Counted from the stretch's first letter, positions 1-8,612 are shown. The stretch is DNA of 37,443 nucleotides from CAZEHJ01 sp964512485 (GCA_964512485.1 CAZEHJ010000031.1:1-37443); one strand, 5' to 3'. Notes: generated from the letters alone by a model not told the origin. Numbers and translations: made by a program.

Positions 1-2627
1 AAGGAGTGCTTGTAATCAGATTCGCCGATTTTGCGAAGCTGTCCCACTCCAAGTTTGTATCTATAGTTATTGCTTATGGGATCTGGAACACGCGCAACAA
101 GGCTGTTTGCCGGATTTCGCGTGTGAAGGAAAAACATGAAGGACACGCCCTTTCTCATGGCCGGAGTCACGACGGCTACGGCTTCAACTCTGGCGGTTGT
201 GAATTCAATGTGTCCGGCATCTACGAGCCGAGAGAAGGATGCATCGGCTGGTGTATCCGCAATGAATCCACTCTTCTGAACAGGTATGCGATCACTTTCC
301 GCAACGACGAGGTCACCTGATTCGATACCACGTTCAGCGGCATCATCAGGGTGAATCTCGACAAAGTTCGCCGGCCAACGATCCATGATCTGGGGTCGGC
401 GCAGCATATCATCGAATCCGGACTGCCAGATTTCACCAATCCGCCCGTTGGTAATCCACAGTTCACCCTCGCGGGGAGTCATGTATTCATAAAAGTCCGC
501 GAAATGCGACCATGGGCTCTTCATGAAGTTGGCTTTTCCACTCTGTGACTTGAATGCAGTCAGAATTTTGGAGTGAATAGTCGGGCCTTGAGGAGTATCC
601 AGATCCAGCGTCGAGTCGTGTAATCGCTTCGTACCTACCAGCTCTCCGTCGGCATATCGGACAGGTCCCTGAATTCCGGTAGTGCCGTAGGTCTTCAAGA
701 GATCATGACCTTTGATTCCGTCGCGTTTGGCCTTCCAGACGAGGGGGAAATAGTCCTTCCTCGAGCCGCGAGTGAAACGAGCGGCTTCTTCGAATACGTC
801 ATTCGAGTCTTCCCAGTCGAAGCCGGGGTAGCCCATTCGCTTGCCAACCTGGGCCGCGATCCACCAATCGGGTTTTGCTTCGCCTGGAGCATCATAGAAC
901 TTCGAATAGAGCCTGATTCTACGCTCGCCGTTGGCTCGGGCAAAGTCATCTTCGCCCCATGTGGCGGCAGGGAATATGATATCGGCATACGTGGAGCCCA
1001 ACGGCTCGCGCAGATATATATCCTGATTAACCACAACCATATCACCGGCATCAGCTCGTCGGATCAATTCTTCGGCAGCTGTTTCGGGGCTCGTGATCTG
1101 ATGTTCGCTGCCCCGAGTGAGGCCCAGGAAGGTCCTCATCAATCCCTGGGACGCCGTCATGCTTCCCAACCAGGTCGTTCCGACGGCCCAGGCAAAACGT
1201 ACGTTTCCGGATTCGATCCATCGATCCAGATCCAGGGGTTTGCGCCGACGTCCGGCGAATTTTTCAGGAGACTTCTCGAGAGGATATCGCCCGCCTTTGA
1301 TTCCACCGCGCTGATGGCCGCCGAAGCGAGAGATTACCTGTCCGGGCCGGTTTCCGGTTCCGCAGATGAGGGCCAAAGCTCCAATGGAGGCCGTATTCAG
1401 ATAGTTGTTGGACCAGTAATTTCCCTTTTCAATTCCGATGGATGTTTTAGGCCTGGACCCGTCAATTCGTGGTTTGGCCATGAGCTCAGCAGCACGAATG
1501 ATTCCTTCGCGGTCTACGCCCGTAATCCGTTCTGCGTTGTCAAGCGTGGCTTCTTCAACCGACAGCAGCCAGGACTTATAGTCGTCGAATCCTCGAGTCT
1601 GAAATGCGCCCCAGGTAGTTCGCCATTGCCAGGGTGTATTTCTGGTGCCTTGCCCGAATCCTGAATCCGATTCCCATTTATTGGATGTGTAGCGGTCGAT
1701 CCAGGCTCGATCTTCCCAGCCCTGTTCGATGATGTAGCGGGAGATGGCGAGGTGGAGTATGGTATCGGTTCCGGGAATGAGCCAGAGGTGCAGGCCGCCT
1801 GTTTTTTCTGCCCAGGCAACCCCCGTCGTTTTCCGTGGCACGATTGAAATTACTTTCATTCCTCGCCGGATGCCTTTCATGATCCACTCATTCCAGATCA
1901 CGGTTTTCGTCTCGAACGGATCGGTGCCCGACATGACCAACGTGTCCGCGAGTGACCAGTCCTCGTACGATGCGGCGAAATTGTCAAATCCTGTGTCCCG
2001 GAAGCCGGGCGTGTCCTCAGCGGTGGAGGGATTGTCATGGAAGGCGAACGCGGGAGTTTCGACGTGTCTCAATGCCAGTTTCGTGAGCGCGTACGTGTTT
2101 TCGAAGAACTGGTACGAATACATCTTCATCGCCCAGGAGTGCTCGCCGTACGTGTTGATCACGTGTTGGCCCACTTTTGCGACCGTGTCCAGAGCCAGGT
2201 CCCAGGATACCGGAACGAGTTCTCCATTGATGCGCATCAGAGGCGTCTTCAGGCGGTCTGCCGTCGCCGAGTCCGGGTTAAAGCATTTTTTGGCCAACGA
2301 GCCGCCACGAATACTGTGGTCGCCAAACAGATTAACCGCTTCAGCTTCAGCATCCGGAATAATCACCACATTGTGTGGAGATCCGTTGTGCGAGACCACG
2401 TTATGCTGATTTGGTCCCACCCAGAAACCCGTTCCGGGATCGCGTGGATAGTCGACGCCCATGGCGTTCTCACTCGCCGCCATGCCACCTTCGCTCCCAA
2501 CGGGCCAGCGGTAGACCTTGTAACCGCAACCCACGATGCAGTAGTCACACGCGGTAGTCAACACATCCGCGTCAGCTGGGGGCAGAGGTGTTCTTGAATT
2601 ATCAGGGGTCATGTTCTTGGTCGTCAT
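1..2627 (-). CDS. aioA: Arsenite oxidase large (molybdopterin) subunit AioA, 3' end cut by window edge
   Basis: Catalytic subunit of periplasmic arsenite oxidase, which oxidises As(III) to As(V) at a bis-molybdopterin-guanine-dinucleotide Mo centre and passes electrons through a [3Fe-4S] cluster to the Rieske subunit. The frame is open from the ATG at 2627 to position 1 (875 codons). Seen: the N-terminal cluster motif CDYCIVGCGYK (Cys27, Cys30, Cys34) followed by Ser105 in GDHSIRGG, the C-x2-C-x3-C-x70-S spacing typical of AioA; SRFGGHQRGG, whose Arg and His four residues apart match the AioA active-site Arg/His pair; DRWPANFVEIHPDDA in the C-terminal domain; and NPANSLVARVPDPISNNYRY plus KLGVGQLRKIGES near the end, a strong AioA tail signature. 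It has no signal peptide, as usual, because it is exported with the Tat-bearing AioB. It starts 4 bp after aioB. By family length only about 10-20 residues are missing. ArrA/ArxA and nitrate reductase are less likely given these motifs. Confidence 0.95.
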   Translation of the reverse strand, partial: MTTKNMTPDNSRTPLPPADADVLTTACDYCIVGCGYKVYRWPVGSEGGMAASENAMGVDYPRDPGTGFWVGPNQHNVVSHNGSPHNVVIIPDAEAEAVNLFGDHSIRGGSLAKKCFNPDSATADRLKTPLMRINGELVPVSWDLALDTVAKVGQHVINTYGEHSWAMKMYSYQFFENTYALTKLALRHVETPAFAFHDNPSTAEDTPGFRDTGFDNFAASYEDWSLADTLVMSGTDPFETKTVIWNEWIMKGIRRGMKVISIVPRKTTGVAWAEKTGGLHLWLIPGTDTILHLAISRYIIEQGWEDRAWIDRYTSNKWESDSGFGQGTRNTPWQWRTTWGAFQTRGFDDYKSWLLSVEEATLDNAERITGVDREGIIRAAELMAKPRIDGSRPKTSIGIEKGNYWSNNYLNTASIGALALICGTGNRPGQVISRFGGHQRGGIKGGRYPLEKSPEKFAGRRRKPLDLDRWIESGNVRFAWAVGTTWLGSMTASQGLMRTFLGLTRGSEHQITSPETAAEELIRRADAGDMVVVNQDIYLREPLGSTYADIIFPAATWGEDDFARANGERRIRLYSKFYDAPGEAKPDWWIAAQVGKRMGYPGFDWEDSNDVFEEAARFTRGSRKDYFPLVWKAKRDGIKGHDLLKTYGTTGIQGPVRYADGELVGTKRLHDSTLDLDTPQGPTIHSKILTAFKSQSGKANFMKSPWSHFADFYEYMTPREGELWITNGRIGEIWQSGFDDMLRRPQIMDRWPANFVEIHPDDAAERGIESGDLVVAESDRIPVQKSGFIADTPADASFSRLVDAGHIEFTTARVEAVAVVTPAMRKGVSFMFFLHTRNPANSLVARVPDPISNNYRYKLGVGQLRKIGESDYKHS

Positions 2628-2631
2628 ATAG

Positions 2632-3186
2632 TTACCCCGCCACATTCTGAGTTCGGCCAAAAATCAGGCCCATCATGGCGGTGGCATAGATCCAGTCGCC
2701 GTCGGTTTCGAGAACGACCTGGGGAAGGGATTCTGTTGCGTGTCCGGCGATCACCATTCCATGCCTGCGAAGATCGAAGGTGGTCAAATGGGAAGGACAT
2801 GGGCCGACGGCTGCGTGTTCGGCCTGATAGGCGCCGTGCAGTGGACCTCCCATGTGAGGGCATCGTGTGTGAAACGCTACAATGTCTTTCGCCGGTCCGA
2901 CGCCGCCGCCTGCTTCCGAATCCATCTGAACAAGAAAACAGGAAGAGTTTTCGTCTGGGTATTCGAAATAGATCGATTCGTGTCGTTTCAGATCAGAAAA
3001 TTTTGCGACGCGAACGCGATCATACGGGCTCACCCATGCGGGTATTTTCATTGCCTGCGCAACGCCCGGAATACCGGTCAACACGACCGTTATCGTCGCC
3101 GCACCCGATGTTTTCAGGAACGAGCGTCGACTGACACCGCCATCCAGAAGTGGACATGGCTCATTTGTTGATTGCGTATCCTTCAT
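2632..3186 (-). CDS. aioB: Arsenite oxidase small (Rieske) subunit AioB
   Basis: Rieske [2Fe-2S] partner of AioA; it receives electrons from the large subunit and hands them to a periplasmic cytochrome c or cupredoxin. The 184 residues match the family length. A twin-arginine signal is present (SRRSFLKTSG, residues 19-28, then a hydrophobic stretch to about residue 45). The cluster ligands are visible as Cys109-x-His111 and Cys130-x2-His133. The two cysteines that form the disulfide in most Rieske proteins are absent: position 114 is Gly (CPHMGG) and position 132 is Ser (CPSH). Loss of this disulfide is known from some proteobacterial AioB proteins. The ATG overlaps the end of the upstream diheme peroxidase gene by 4 bp (ATGA), and aioA follows after 4 bp, so the three are probably co-translated. 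Confidence 0.95.
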   Translation of the reverse strand: MKDTQSTNEPCPLLDGGVSRRSFLKTSGAATITVVLTGIPGVAQAMKIPAWVSPYDRVRVAKFSDLKRHESIYFEYPDENSSCFLVQMDSEAGGGVGPAKDIVAFHTRCPHMGGPLHGAYQAEHAAVGPCPSHLTTFDLRRHGMVIAGHATESLPQVVLETDGDWIYATAMMGLIFGRTQNVAG

Positions 3187-4373
3187 TTCGACCCCATCGT
3201 GTCATCGATCGATCCATACTCTGGAAGAATGGGTCGTTCCGTTTTGATTTCTTCTCCTGACGTGCTTTCCAGGAACGCGACCAGTTGGCGCTGTTCGGTA
3301 GCTGTCAACCCAAGCGGTCTGATCAGATCCGTTTTGGTCCCGAAATCAAAATTGACCATGATCTGATCGTCGCGGCCTCCATCGTTGTAAAATTCGACCA
3401 CCTCCTCAAGCGTGTAGAATGCACCGTTATGCATGTACGGTGCGGTATACAACAGATAGCGCAGCATCGGCGTCCTGAATTTGCCCATGTCCACCGTCCG
3501 CTTGGTCACGTAATAGAGACCGAGGTCGGTTTTGACGGTCCGGTAGATCTCCTCCGTCACCCCCTTGGCGTATTGCTCATACCTGAACGTGATCTGCCTT
3601 AACTGATCGGTTTCGAAGGCAGGATTTTCGGGCACTCCGAGATTGTAGTATTTCTCATCGGTCAGCAGGGGACCGTCGTGGCACTGAATACATTTGCCTT
3701 TACCCGTGAAAATTTCCATTCCCGCGATGGCATCGTTTGACAGAGCAGTCAGGTCACCGCGCAAGTACCGGTCATATGGGGTATCCGTCTGAATAAGGGT
3801 TCGCTCGTACGCTGCTATTGCCCGCCAGGCATCCTCCAGATCTGGCCAGGGTGTTCCGAATACTTCGCGGAACATGGCTACGTACTGAGGAACCTGCCGC
3901 AGTCGCTCTTCCATCATGTCCCGTTCGCCATTACCTGCTACGGCACCCGAAGCGGCCGAAACCGCCTGAGCTTCCAGACTCTTTGAGGCCCCATCCCAGA
4001 ACAATTTGGCGAAATACGCCGAATTGATGATGGTCTGGCAATTCCGCCAGTGGGCCGTTCCGTTGTACCCACGGCACAGATCTGCTCCGTCCGTCCAACC
4101 AAATTCGTCACTGTGACAGTCGGCGCAGCTGATCGAGGCGTCACCAGAAAGCCGGTTGTCGTAAAAAAGGACTTTTCCGAGCTGTACTTTTGGATCGTCG
4201 AGTTGCGGATAGCCCAGTTCATCAACAGCTTGAGAGTTGTCTGAAGGTATGGACGGAGGTCCGAGAGGCGTCAGTTCGCGAAACGCCGGCCCGTTCGCCA
4301 GTCCGGTGATCAGGACAATTACAATCAGGGCCGGCAGGAGAGGTAGAAAGGGGACATTGCTGAATCGTTTCAT
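3183..4373 (-). CDS. Diheme cytochrome c peroxidase/MauG-family protein, type B, copy 2
   Basis: Periplasmic diheme c-type protein of the bacterial cytochrome c peroxidase (CcpA/MauG) family, 396 residues. Seen: an N-terminal hydrophobic signal/anchor (about residues 8-27), heme motif CADCH at residues 83-87, the family motif LFWDGASKSLEAQA, a second heme motif CIQCH near residue 230, and APYMHNGAF near the C-terminal heme. A cysteine pair (DLCRGYNGTAHWRNC) between the hemes is shared with the gene at 5643-6848 but absent from the 341/344-residue paralogs. It starts 1 bp after the gene at 4375-5400 and overlaps aioB by 4 bp. Family knowledge: members reduce H2O2 with electrons from cytochrome c or carry out long-range oxidations. 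The placement suggests it handles electrons from arsenite oxidation, but true peroxidase activity is not proven by the sequence. Confidence 0.9.
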   Translation of the reverse strand: MKRFSNVPFLPLLPALIVIVLITGLANGPAFRELTPLGPPSIPSDNSQAVDELGYPQLDDPKVQLGKVLFYDNRLSGDASISCADCHSDEFGWTDGADLCRGYNGTAHWRNCQTIINSAYFAKLFWDGASKSLEAQAVSAASGAVAGNGERDMMEERLRQVPQYVAMFREVFGTPWPDLEDAWRAIAAYERTLIQTDTPYDRYLRGDLTALSNDAIAGMEIFTGKGKCIQCHDGPLLTDEKYYNLGVPENPAFETDQLRQITFRYEQYAKGVTEEIYRTVKTDLGLYYVTKRTVDMGKFRTPMLRYLLYTAPYMHNGAFYTLEEVVEFYNDGGRDDQIMVNFDFGTKTDLIRPLGLTATEQRQLVAFLESTSGEEIKTERPILPEYGSIDDTMGSK

Positions 4374-4374
4374 A

Positions 4375-5400
4375 TCAGTTTCGGGCCTCCCGCCAGTTTT
4401 TCATCGCCTGATAAGGCGGTGGCTCCGGAATTTTCACTTCGGGTAGCGCCCCGGACAGGCTTTCCAGGAACGCCACCAGATCATCTAGCTCCGTATCGCT
4501 CAAATCCAGACCATCTCCACGATTATTGTAAAATAAAACCACTTCCTGCAGCGTGGAAAACACGCCATTATGCATGTAGGGACCTGTATCGGCAACCTGA
4601 CGCAGCCCGGGGGTGATGAAGGCCCCCACATCGTCGTAATTCTTGGTTACGATGAACCGGCCGACGTCGCGTCGGGTTTGCATGTATCCCGGAACACCCA
4701 TGTTCTTGATGAACGCGCGATAGGTTGCATGTCGAAGTGGCTCTTCGAATACAGCCACATTTTCCGGTACGCCCGTGTTGTGGGCCATGCCATCGGTGAA
4801 ATCGCTGTCTGAGTGACAGCTGGAGCATGCTGCTTTACCTTCGAAGAGCTGTCGTCCTCGTTCGCCACTTTCGCTCATCGTTCCAAGGTCGTACGGGGAG
4901 TCGCCCGTTGTAAGCGTATTCTGGAAGGCAGCGATAGCTTTGAGTGTGCCACCGAACGATGGCTCAGACCCCAGCGCGTCTTGATACATCTGAACGTACT
5001 CGGGCACCTGTTTCATGCGCTCAAGCAGCAATCGACCGTCGAGATTCAAGAAGTGTGTTTCGGTGATGCCATCCCGAACCAGAGTTTCCACATCCGAGCC
5101 CACAAGTCGGCCGTCCCAGTAGAACGACGCATTGCGACTCACATTCAGCAGCGACTTGGCATTTCGGAACCCATCCGAACCCGGATAGGCTTCCGATAGC
5201 GCTTCACCGTCCGTCCAGGCAAACTCTGGACTGTGACAGGTGGAGCAGCTCATGCTTCCGTCACCGGATAGTCGGGGGTCAAAAAACAGGTAGCGCCCGA
5301 GATCGATCAACGCCTCATTATTGTCTTCTTCAGACTGAGGGTTGACAAAACCGTTGAGCAGCAGGAGAGCGACCGGCAGGAAGATGACGACCGCAAACAA
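4375..5400 (-). CDS. Diheme cytochrome c peroxidase/MauG-family protein, type A, copy 2
   Basis: Shorter diheme c-type protein (341 residues) of the CcpA/MauG family. Seen: a hydrophobic N terminus (FAVVIFLPVALLLLNG), heme motif CSTCH in a DPRLSGDGSMSC context, FYWDGR, a second motif CSSCH in ACSSCHSDSDFTDG, and GPYMHNGVFSTLQEVV. It lacks the extra Cys pair of its longer partner. The start is a TTG at 5400; no in-frame ATG or GTG lies between it and the upstream in-frame TGA at 5446-5448, so translation must begin at this TTG or at a rarer codon. The protein is clearly paralogous to the product of 6850-7884. It is the first gene after a 242-bp gap and probably begins the transcript that continues through the type B gene into aioB-aioA. 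Confidence 0.87.
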   Translation of the reverse strand: MFAVVIFLPVALLLLNGFVNPQSEEDNNEALIDLGRYLFFDPRLSGDGSMSCSTCHSPEFAWTDGEALSEAYPGSDGFRNAKSLLNVSRNASFYWDGRLVGSDVETLVRDGITETHFLNLDGRLLLERMKQVPEYVQMYQDALGSEPSFGGTLKAIAAFQNTLTTGDSPYDLGTMSESGERGRQLFEGKAACSSCHSDSDFTDGMAHNTGVPENVAVFEEPLRHATYRAFIKNMGVPGYMQTRRDVGRFIVTKNYDDVGAFITPGLRQVADTGPYMHNGVFSTLQEVVLFYNNRGDGLDLSDTELDDLVAFLESLSGALPEVKIPEPPPYQAMKNWREARN

Positions 5401-5642
5401 TCGGGGAGTTTTTGAGCACGCTCTGATGGTATTCTCCGGATAAGTTCAGGAATACACATCACGCTCTACAGACTTGAAATGGAGCCGGGTAGGGACTTCC
5501 AAGACGTGACTCGCCTTTCAGAGTTACACGCGCGGAATAAGTTAAATCTCAAGAAAGCAGGGCAATTTTGCAACCGACTTTCGGAGGATTCAGACGGCAG
5601 GGAAACCCCTATTTGCACATCCCTCCAAAAAAGCCCCAATGC
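5401..5642. other. 242-bp intergenic region, probable promoter region of the second diheme-peroxidase/aioBA unit
   Basis: No coding sequence is supported here. It separates two otherwise tightly packed gene sets on the minus strand. An inverted repeat lies at 5429-5455 near the downstream start codon. A short GGGGC followed by six T is present just after the upstream stop on the minus strand, but without a convincing stem. No clear Bacteroidota-type -33/-7 promoter was recognised. Confidence 0.5.
5429..5455. promoter_or_regulatory. Inverted repeat upstream of the second diheme-peroxidase/aioBA unit
   Basis: GTATTC (5429-5434) and GAATAC (5450-5455) are perfect 6-bp arms separated by 15 bp, extending to GGAGAATAC/GTATTCC with one unpaired base. 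The element sits 29 bp before the TTG start at 5400 on the minus strand, where an operator or activator site would be expected. The binding protein is unknown; no aioR or arsR gene is in the window. Confidence 0.35.
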
Positions 5643-6848
5643 CTAATTACCACTATTTGCGGGGGTAGCAAAGACGTCATATTCGGGAAGAACCGGACGC
5701 TCGATTTTGATCTCTTCTCCACTCGTACTCTCAAGGAAAGCAACCAGTTGACGTTTTTCCTCATCCGTCAAGCCAAGAGGCTTCAGAAGATCCGAGCGGG
5801 TACTGCTACCGGCCAGCGCTTCGAAATCGTTGGTTCCACCACCATCATTGTAGAAATCAACTACTTCTTCCAATGTGAAAAAAGAACCGTTATGCATGTA
5901 TGGCATTGAGTATTTCAGGTAACGCAGCGGCGCGGTTCTGAATTTCCCCATGTCTTCGGGCTGCTTCGTTCCCAGATACAGTCCGAGGTCGGATTTTACA
6001 ACATCATATATCTCAGGCGGAACGCCTCGACCAAATTGCTGGAAGCGAAACGTGATCTGAATGAGCGGATCAGTGGCAAGCTTCGAATTGTCAGGTACAC
6101 CAACATTGTGGAATTGCTGGTCGGACAGCAGTGGACCGGTGTGACACTGAATACAGGCAGCCTTTCCAAGAAAAAGGCCCATTCCTGCCTTGGCGTCGTC
6201 CGTGAGTGCCGTCTGGTCTCCTCGCATGAAACGATCGAAGGGAGTATCCGGCTGAATAATGGTTCGTTCAAATGCCGAAATCGCCCGCCAGATGTCGTCT
6301 CCTTCCGGCCATTCCGTCCCGAACACTTTCTCGAATCGGTCGACGTATTCAGGAATCTGACGTAGTCTTTCCTCCATCATATCCGGATGGCCGTGTCCTT
6401 CTACTGCGCTTGTGGCAGCGCCTTTCGCCTGGTCTTCCAGTCGGTCGGATCGTCCATCCCAGAAAAGTTGGTCCTGATACGCGGAATTGACCACGGTCGG
6501 ACAATTTCGCCAGTTACCTGTCCCCTGATAGGCCAGACACAGATCCTGTCCGTCACTGAAGCCGAACTCGTCGCTGTGACAATCCGCACAACTGACGGAC
6601 GCATCTCCTGAAAGACGGTTTTCGAAGTAGAGCATTTTGCCGAGCTCAACCTTCGGATCGTCCGAAAGGGGGAATCCGTTTTCGTCTACAGATTGAGGAT
6701 TGTCCGACGGAATCGGGGGGGCTCCAAGAGCCGCAAGAGAAGGCGCCTCCTGCTTCACGGCGCTTACCGAAATCGTAGCAGCGGCGATGACAAAGAGTGC
6801 AAGCACCAAAAACAGTGGGGCGAAAGGAATACGTAGAAGGGCTCTCAT
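5643..6848 (-). CDS. Diheme cytochrome c peroxidase/MauG-family protein, type B, copy 1
   Basis: Paralog of the gene at 3183-4373 (401 residues against 396) and alignable over the whole length. Seen: an N-terminal signal/anchor (FAPLFLVLALFVIAAATIS), heme motif CADCH in SGDASVSCADCHSDEFG, the shared Cys pair DLCLAYQGTGNWRNC, LFWDGRSDRLEDQA, the second heme motif CIQCH in KAACIQCHTGPLLSD, and MPYMHNGSFFTLEEVV. It begins 1 bp after the stop of the type A gene at 6850-7884, exactly as in the second copy of the pair. Likely a periplasmic diheme electron-transfer enzyme; substrate unknown. It is the last gene before the 242-bp gap, so it probably ends the transcript starting with the propeller gene. 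Confidence 0.9.
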   Translation of the reverse strand: MRALLRIPFAPLFLVLALFVIAAATISVSAVKQEAPSLAALGAPPIPSDNPQSVDENGFPLSDDPKVELGKMLYFENRLSGDASVSCADCHSDEFGFSDGQDLCLAYQGTGNWRNCPTVVNSAYQDQLFWDGRSDRLEDQAKGAATSAVEGHGHPDMMEERLRQIPEYVDRFEKVFGTEWPEGDDIWRAISAFERTIIQPDTPFDRFMRGDQTALTDDAKAGMGLFLGKAACIQCHTGPLLSDQQFHNVGVPDNSKLATDPLIQITFRFQQFGRGVPPEIYDVVKSDLGLYLGTKQPEDMGKFRTAPLRYLKYSMPYMHNGSFFTLEEVVDFYNDGGGTNDFEALAGSSTRSDLLKPLGLTDEEKRQLVAFLESTSGEEIKIERPVLPEYDVFATPANSGN

Positions 6849-6849
6849 A

Positions 6850-7884
6850 TCAGTTGCTCACCTCTGCCCAGTTTTGACTTACTTCGTATGGGGGCATTTC
6901 CGGCTCTTCAATGTGTGGAATCGTCCCGGAAAGACTCTCCAGAAACGCGATCAGATCAGACGATTCTTCAAGGCTCAAATCCATTCCACCGTCACTGTAG
7001 AAGGCAACTACGTCATCGAGCGTATCAAATATTCCGTTGTGCATGTAGGGCGCGGTGTCCGCGACCTGTCGCAGATCTGGAGTGATGAACGCAGCCCTGT
7101 GCCGCTCGTCTCCCGTTTGGGCCAAATGTCCCGGATCCTCGCGAAGGGACATGTGATCGGGCACGTTGTGATCTTTCAGGTAGAGCCGAAACGCCGTGTG
7201 CCGTAACGGATCGGCGGTGATGTCCGGGTTTTCCGGGACTCTCATGGCATGGGGCAGTCCATCGGTGTATCCCTCGCCGCTGTGACACGAAGCACAATTG
7301 GATTCGAAAACTGCAGATCCGCGCTGTGCAGTTTCACCCATAGGAGTGCTGCCTTGGGTGGTAAGCGTATTCTGAAAGGCTTCCAGAGCCCGGATGGCTC
7401 CTTCATATGAAGGAATTTCAGCCAATGATTGTTCGAAGAGATCCACGTACGCTGGGATCTGCTTCAAACGCTCGGTCAACAGTCTGTCGTTAAGATTCAG
7501 GAACAGTTTGCCGCCGATCATCTCGGCCGTGACGTTGGCCACGGACGCACCTGCAGGGCCGCCATCCCAGTAATAATTAGATCGTTGAGATACATTCAGG
7601 AGCGATTTCGAATTTCTGAAGCCGTCTGCTGCCGGATAGGTTTGAGAGAGCGCCGTGCCGTCAGCCCACGCATGATCTGGGTCATGACACGTGGCACAAC
7701 TGATGCTCGCATCTCCGGAAAGCCGATTGTCGAAAAATAGATACGTTCCCAATTCGACGAGCGCATCCTGATCAACCTGCGGCTGAGGGGTACATCCGTC
7801 CAGTAATAGTGTAAAGAAGGGAACGAGAAGCAATGTCGGGGCAATTCCAAGTCCCGAACGAACGCTAATCGATGGTAAACTCAA
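6850..7884 (-). CDS. Diheme cytochrome c peroxidase/MauG-family lipoprotein, type A, copy 1
   Basis: Short diheme protein (344 residues), paralog of 4375-5400. Seen: a hydrophobic N terminus ending in LLLDGC, a likely lipoprotein processing site although the Asp at -2 is unusual; heme motifs CATCH (SGDASISCATCH) and CASCH (SNCASCHSGEGYTDG); YYWDGG; and APYMHNGIFDTLDDVV. The start is a TTG at 7884, which gives a 20-bp overlap with the upstream cupredoxin-like gene. Its partner follows 1 bp downstream. Family knowledge places it in the periplasm, here probably lipid-anchored; its electron donor and acceptor cannot be read from the sequence. Confidence 0.87.
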   Translation of the reverse strand: MSLPSISVRSGLGIAPTLLLVPFFTLLLDGCTPQPQVDQDALVELGTYLFFDNRLSGDASISCATCHDPDHAWADGTALSQTYPAADGFRNSKSLLNVSQRSNYYWDGGPAGASVANVTAEMIGGKLFLNLNDRLLTERLKQIPAYVDLFEQSLAEIPSYEGAIRALEAFQNTLTTQGSTPMGETAQRGSAVFESNCASCHSGEGYTDGLPHAMRVPENPDITADPLRHTAFRLYLKDHNVPDHMSLREDPGHLAQTGDERHRAAFITPDLRQVADTAPYMHNGIFDTLDDVVAFYSDGGMDLSLEESSDLIAFLESLSGTIPHIEEPEMPPYEVSQNWAEVSN

Positions 7885-8611
7885 AGTTTGACTCTGCGGA
7901 TGATTGGCTGGTTACGGTTACCGTCTGGGTTTGAATTCCAAGTTTTGGGTGCCATACGGATACTTCATAGGTACCCGGAGGGACATCGGAAAGTTGAAAG
8001 TTGCCTGTTTCATCCACCACTGTGGCGTAAGGATTGTCACTGGCAAAAATCCATCCCTGCATGAAATCGTGTGAATCACATTCAAGACTTACGAGGTGAC
8101 TACGCGCAGGATGCAGTACTTGTGGTACGGGGCCGAGATCGGGCTGGCTGATGTTGAAAAGAGAGCGGCGGGCTCGTCCGATCAATTCATATCCATGGAT
8201 ATTGTGCAGGGTCGAATCACTGTTGATGATGTCCATTTCCGAGGCACGGCGCATCACCTGGATGTTGGGCGTGAACGCACACACTTCCTGATTGACAAAC
8301 TCTCCCGGGGCTGCCATATCCCACGATTTTCCCTCGGAGATGTCCTCTATAAACACCACGACGCGTCGAAGGGCTCCGTCGTCTGCAACATCGTATTCCG
8401 TTCTTTCTCTGTAGCCGAGTCCACAGATTTCGGCATCTTTCGTGATCAGAAGTCGAAGAGGGGCCGGAGCATCGCCACCGAACATGACTCGTCCTTCGAT
8501 CGAGCCCCCGTTAGCGACCTCGATTTCTGTGTATTCCTGCGCGAAAGCCGACTGGTCGGACGGAGCAGCCAGGAAAAGAGCGATTGCGAGAATGAGTGAG
8601 GATTTTTTCAT
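7865..8611 (-). CDS. Secreted carboxypeptidase-regulatory-like protein with a possible cupredoxin copper site
   Basis: A 248-residue exported protein; the ATG at 8611 gives a clean Sec signal (MKKSSLILAIALFLAAPS). The open frame extends to 8845, but that part is only antisense to the upstream gene. The N-terminal half is a beta-rich GGSIEGRVMFGG domain. The middle carries TLHNIHGYE and later LECDSHDFMQGWI, giving the His...Cys-x2-His-x2-Met order of a type 1 copper (plastocyanin-like) site. The C-terminal part (FQLSDVPPGTYEVSVWHPKLG) is the carboxypeptidase-regulatory/transthyretin-like fold. Similar proteins are often labelled methylamine utilisation protein. It sits 1 bp after the propeller gene and overlaps the diheme gene, so it could carry electrons between the diheme proteins and another partner. 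The copper role is inferred. Confidence 0.8.
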   Translation of the reverse strand: MKKSSLILAIALFLAAPSDQSAFAQEYTEIEVANGGSIEGRVMFGGDAPAPLRLLITKDAEICGLGYRERTEYDVADDGALRRVVVFIEDISEGKSWDMAAPGEFVNQEVCAFTPNIQVMRRASEMDIINSDSTLHNIHGYELIGRARRSLFNISQPDLGPVPQVLHPARSHLVSLECDSHDFMQGWIFASDNPYATVVDETGNFQLSDVPPGTYEVSVWHPKLGIQTQTVTVTSQSSAESNFEFTID

Positions 8612-8612
8612 G

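Noticed and set aside
705..1664. Long plus-strand frame (319 codons)
   Set aside because: It is antisense to aioA, has no recognisable domain, and the minus-strand frame carries AioA motifs across the same bases.
5610..5660. Possible intrinsic terminator after the first diheme pair
   Set aside because: GGGGC followed by six T is present on the minus strand, but the only pairing C-run is 20 or more bases away and the stem would be four pairs.
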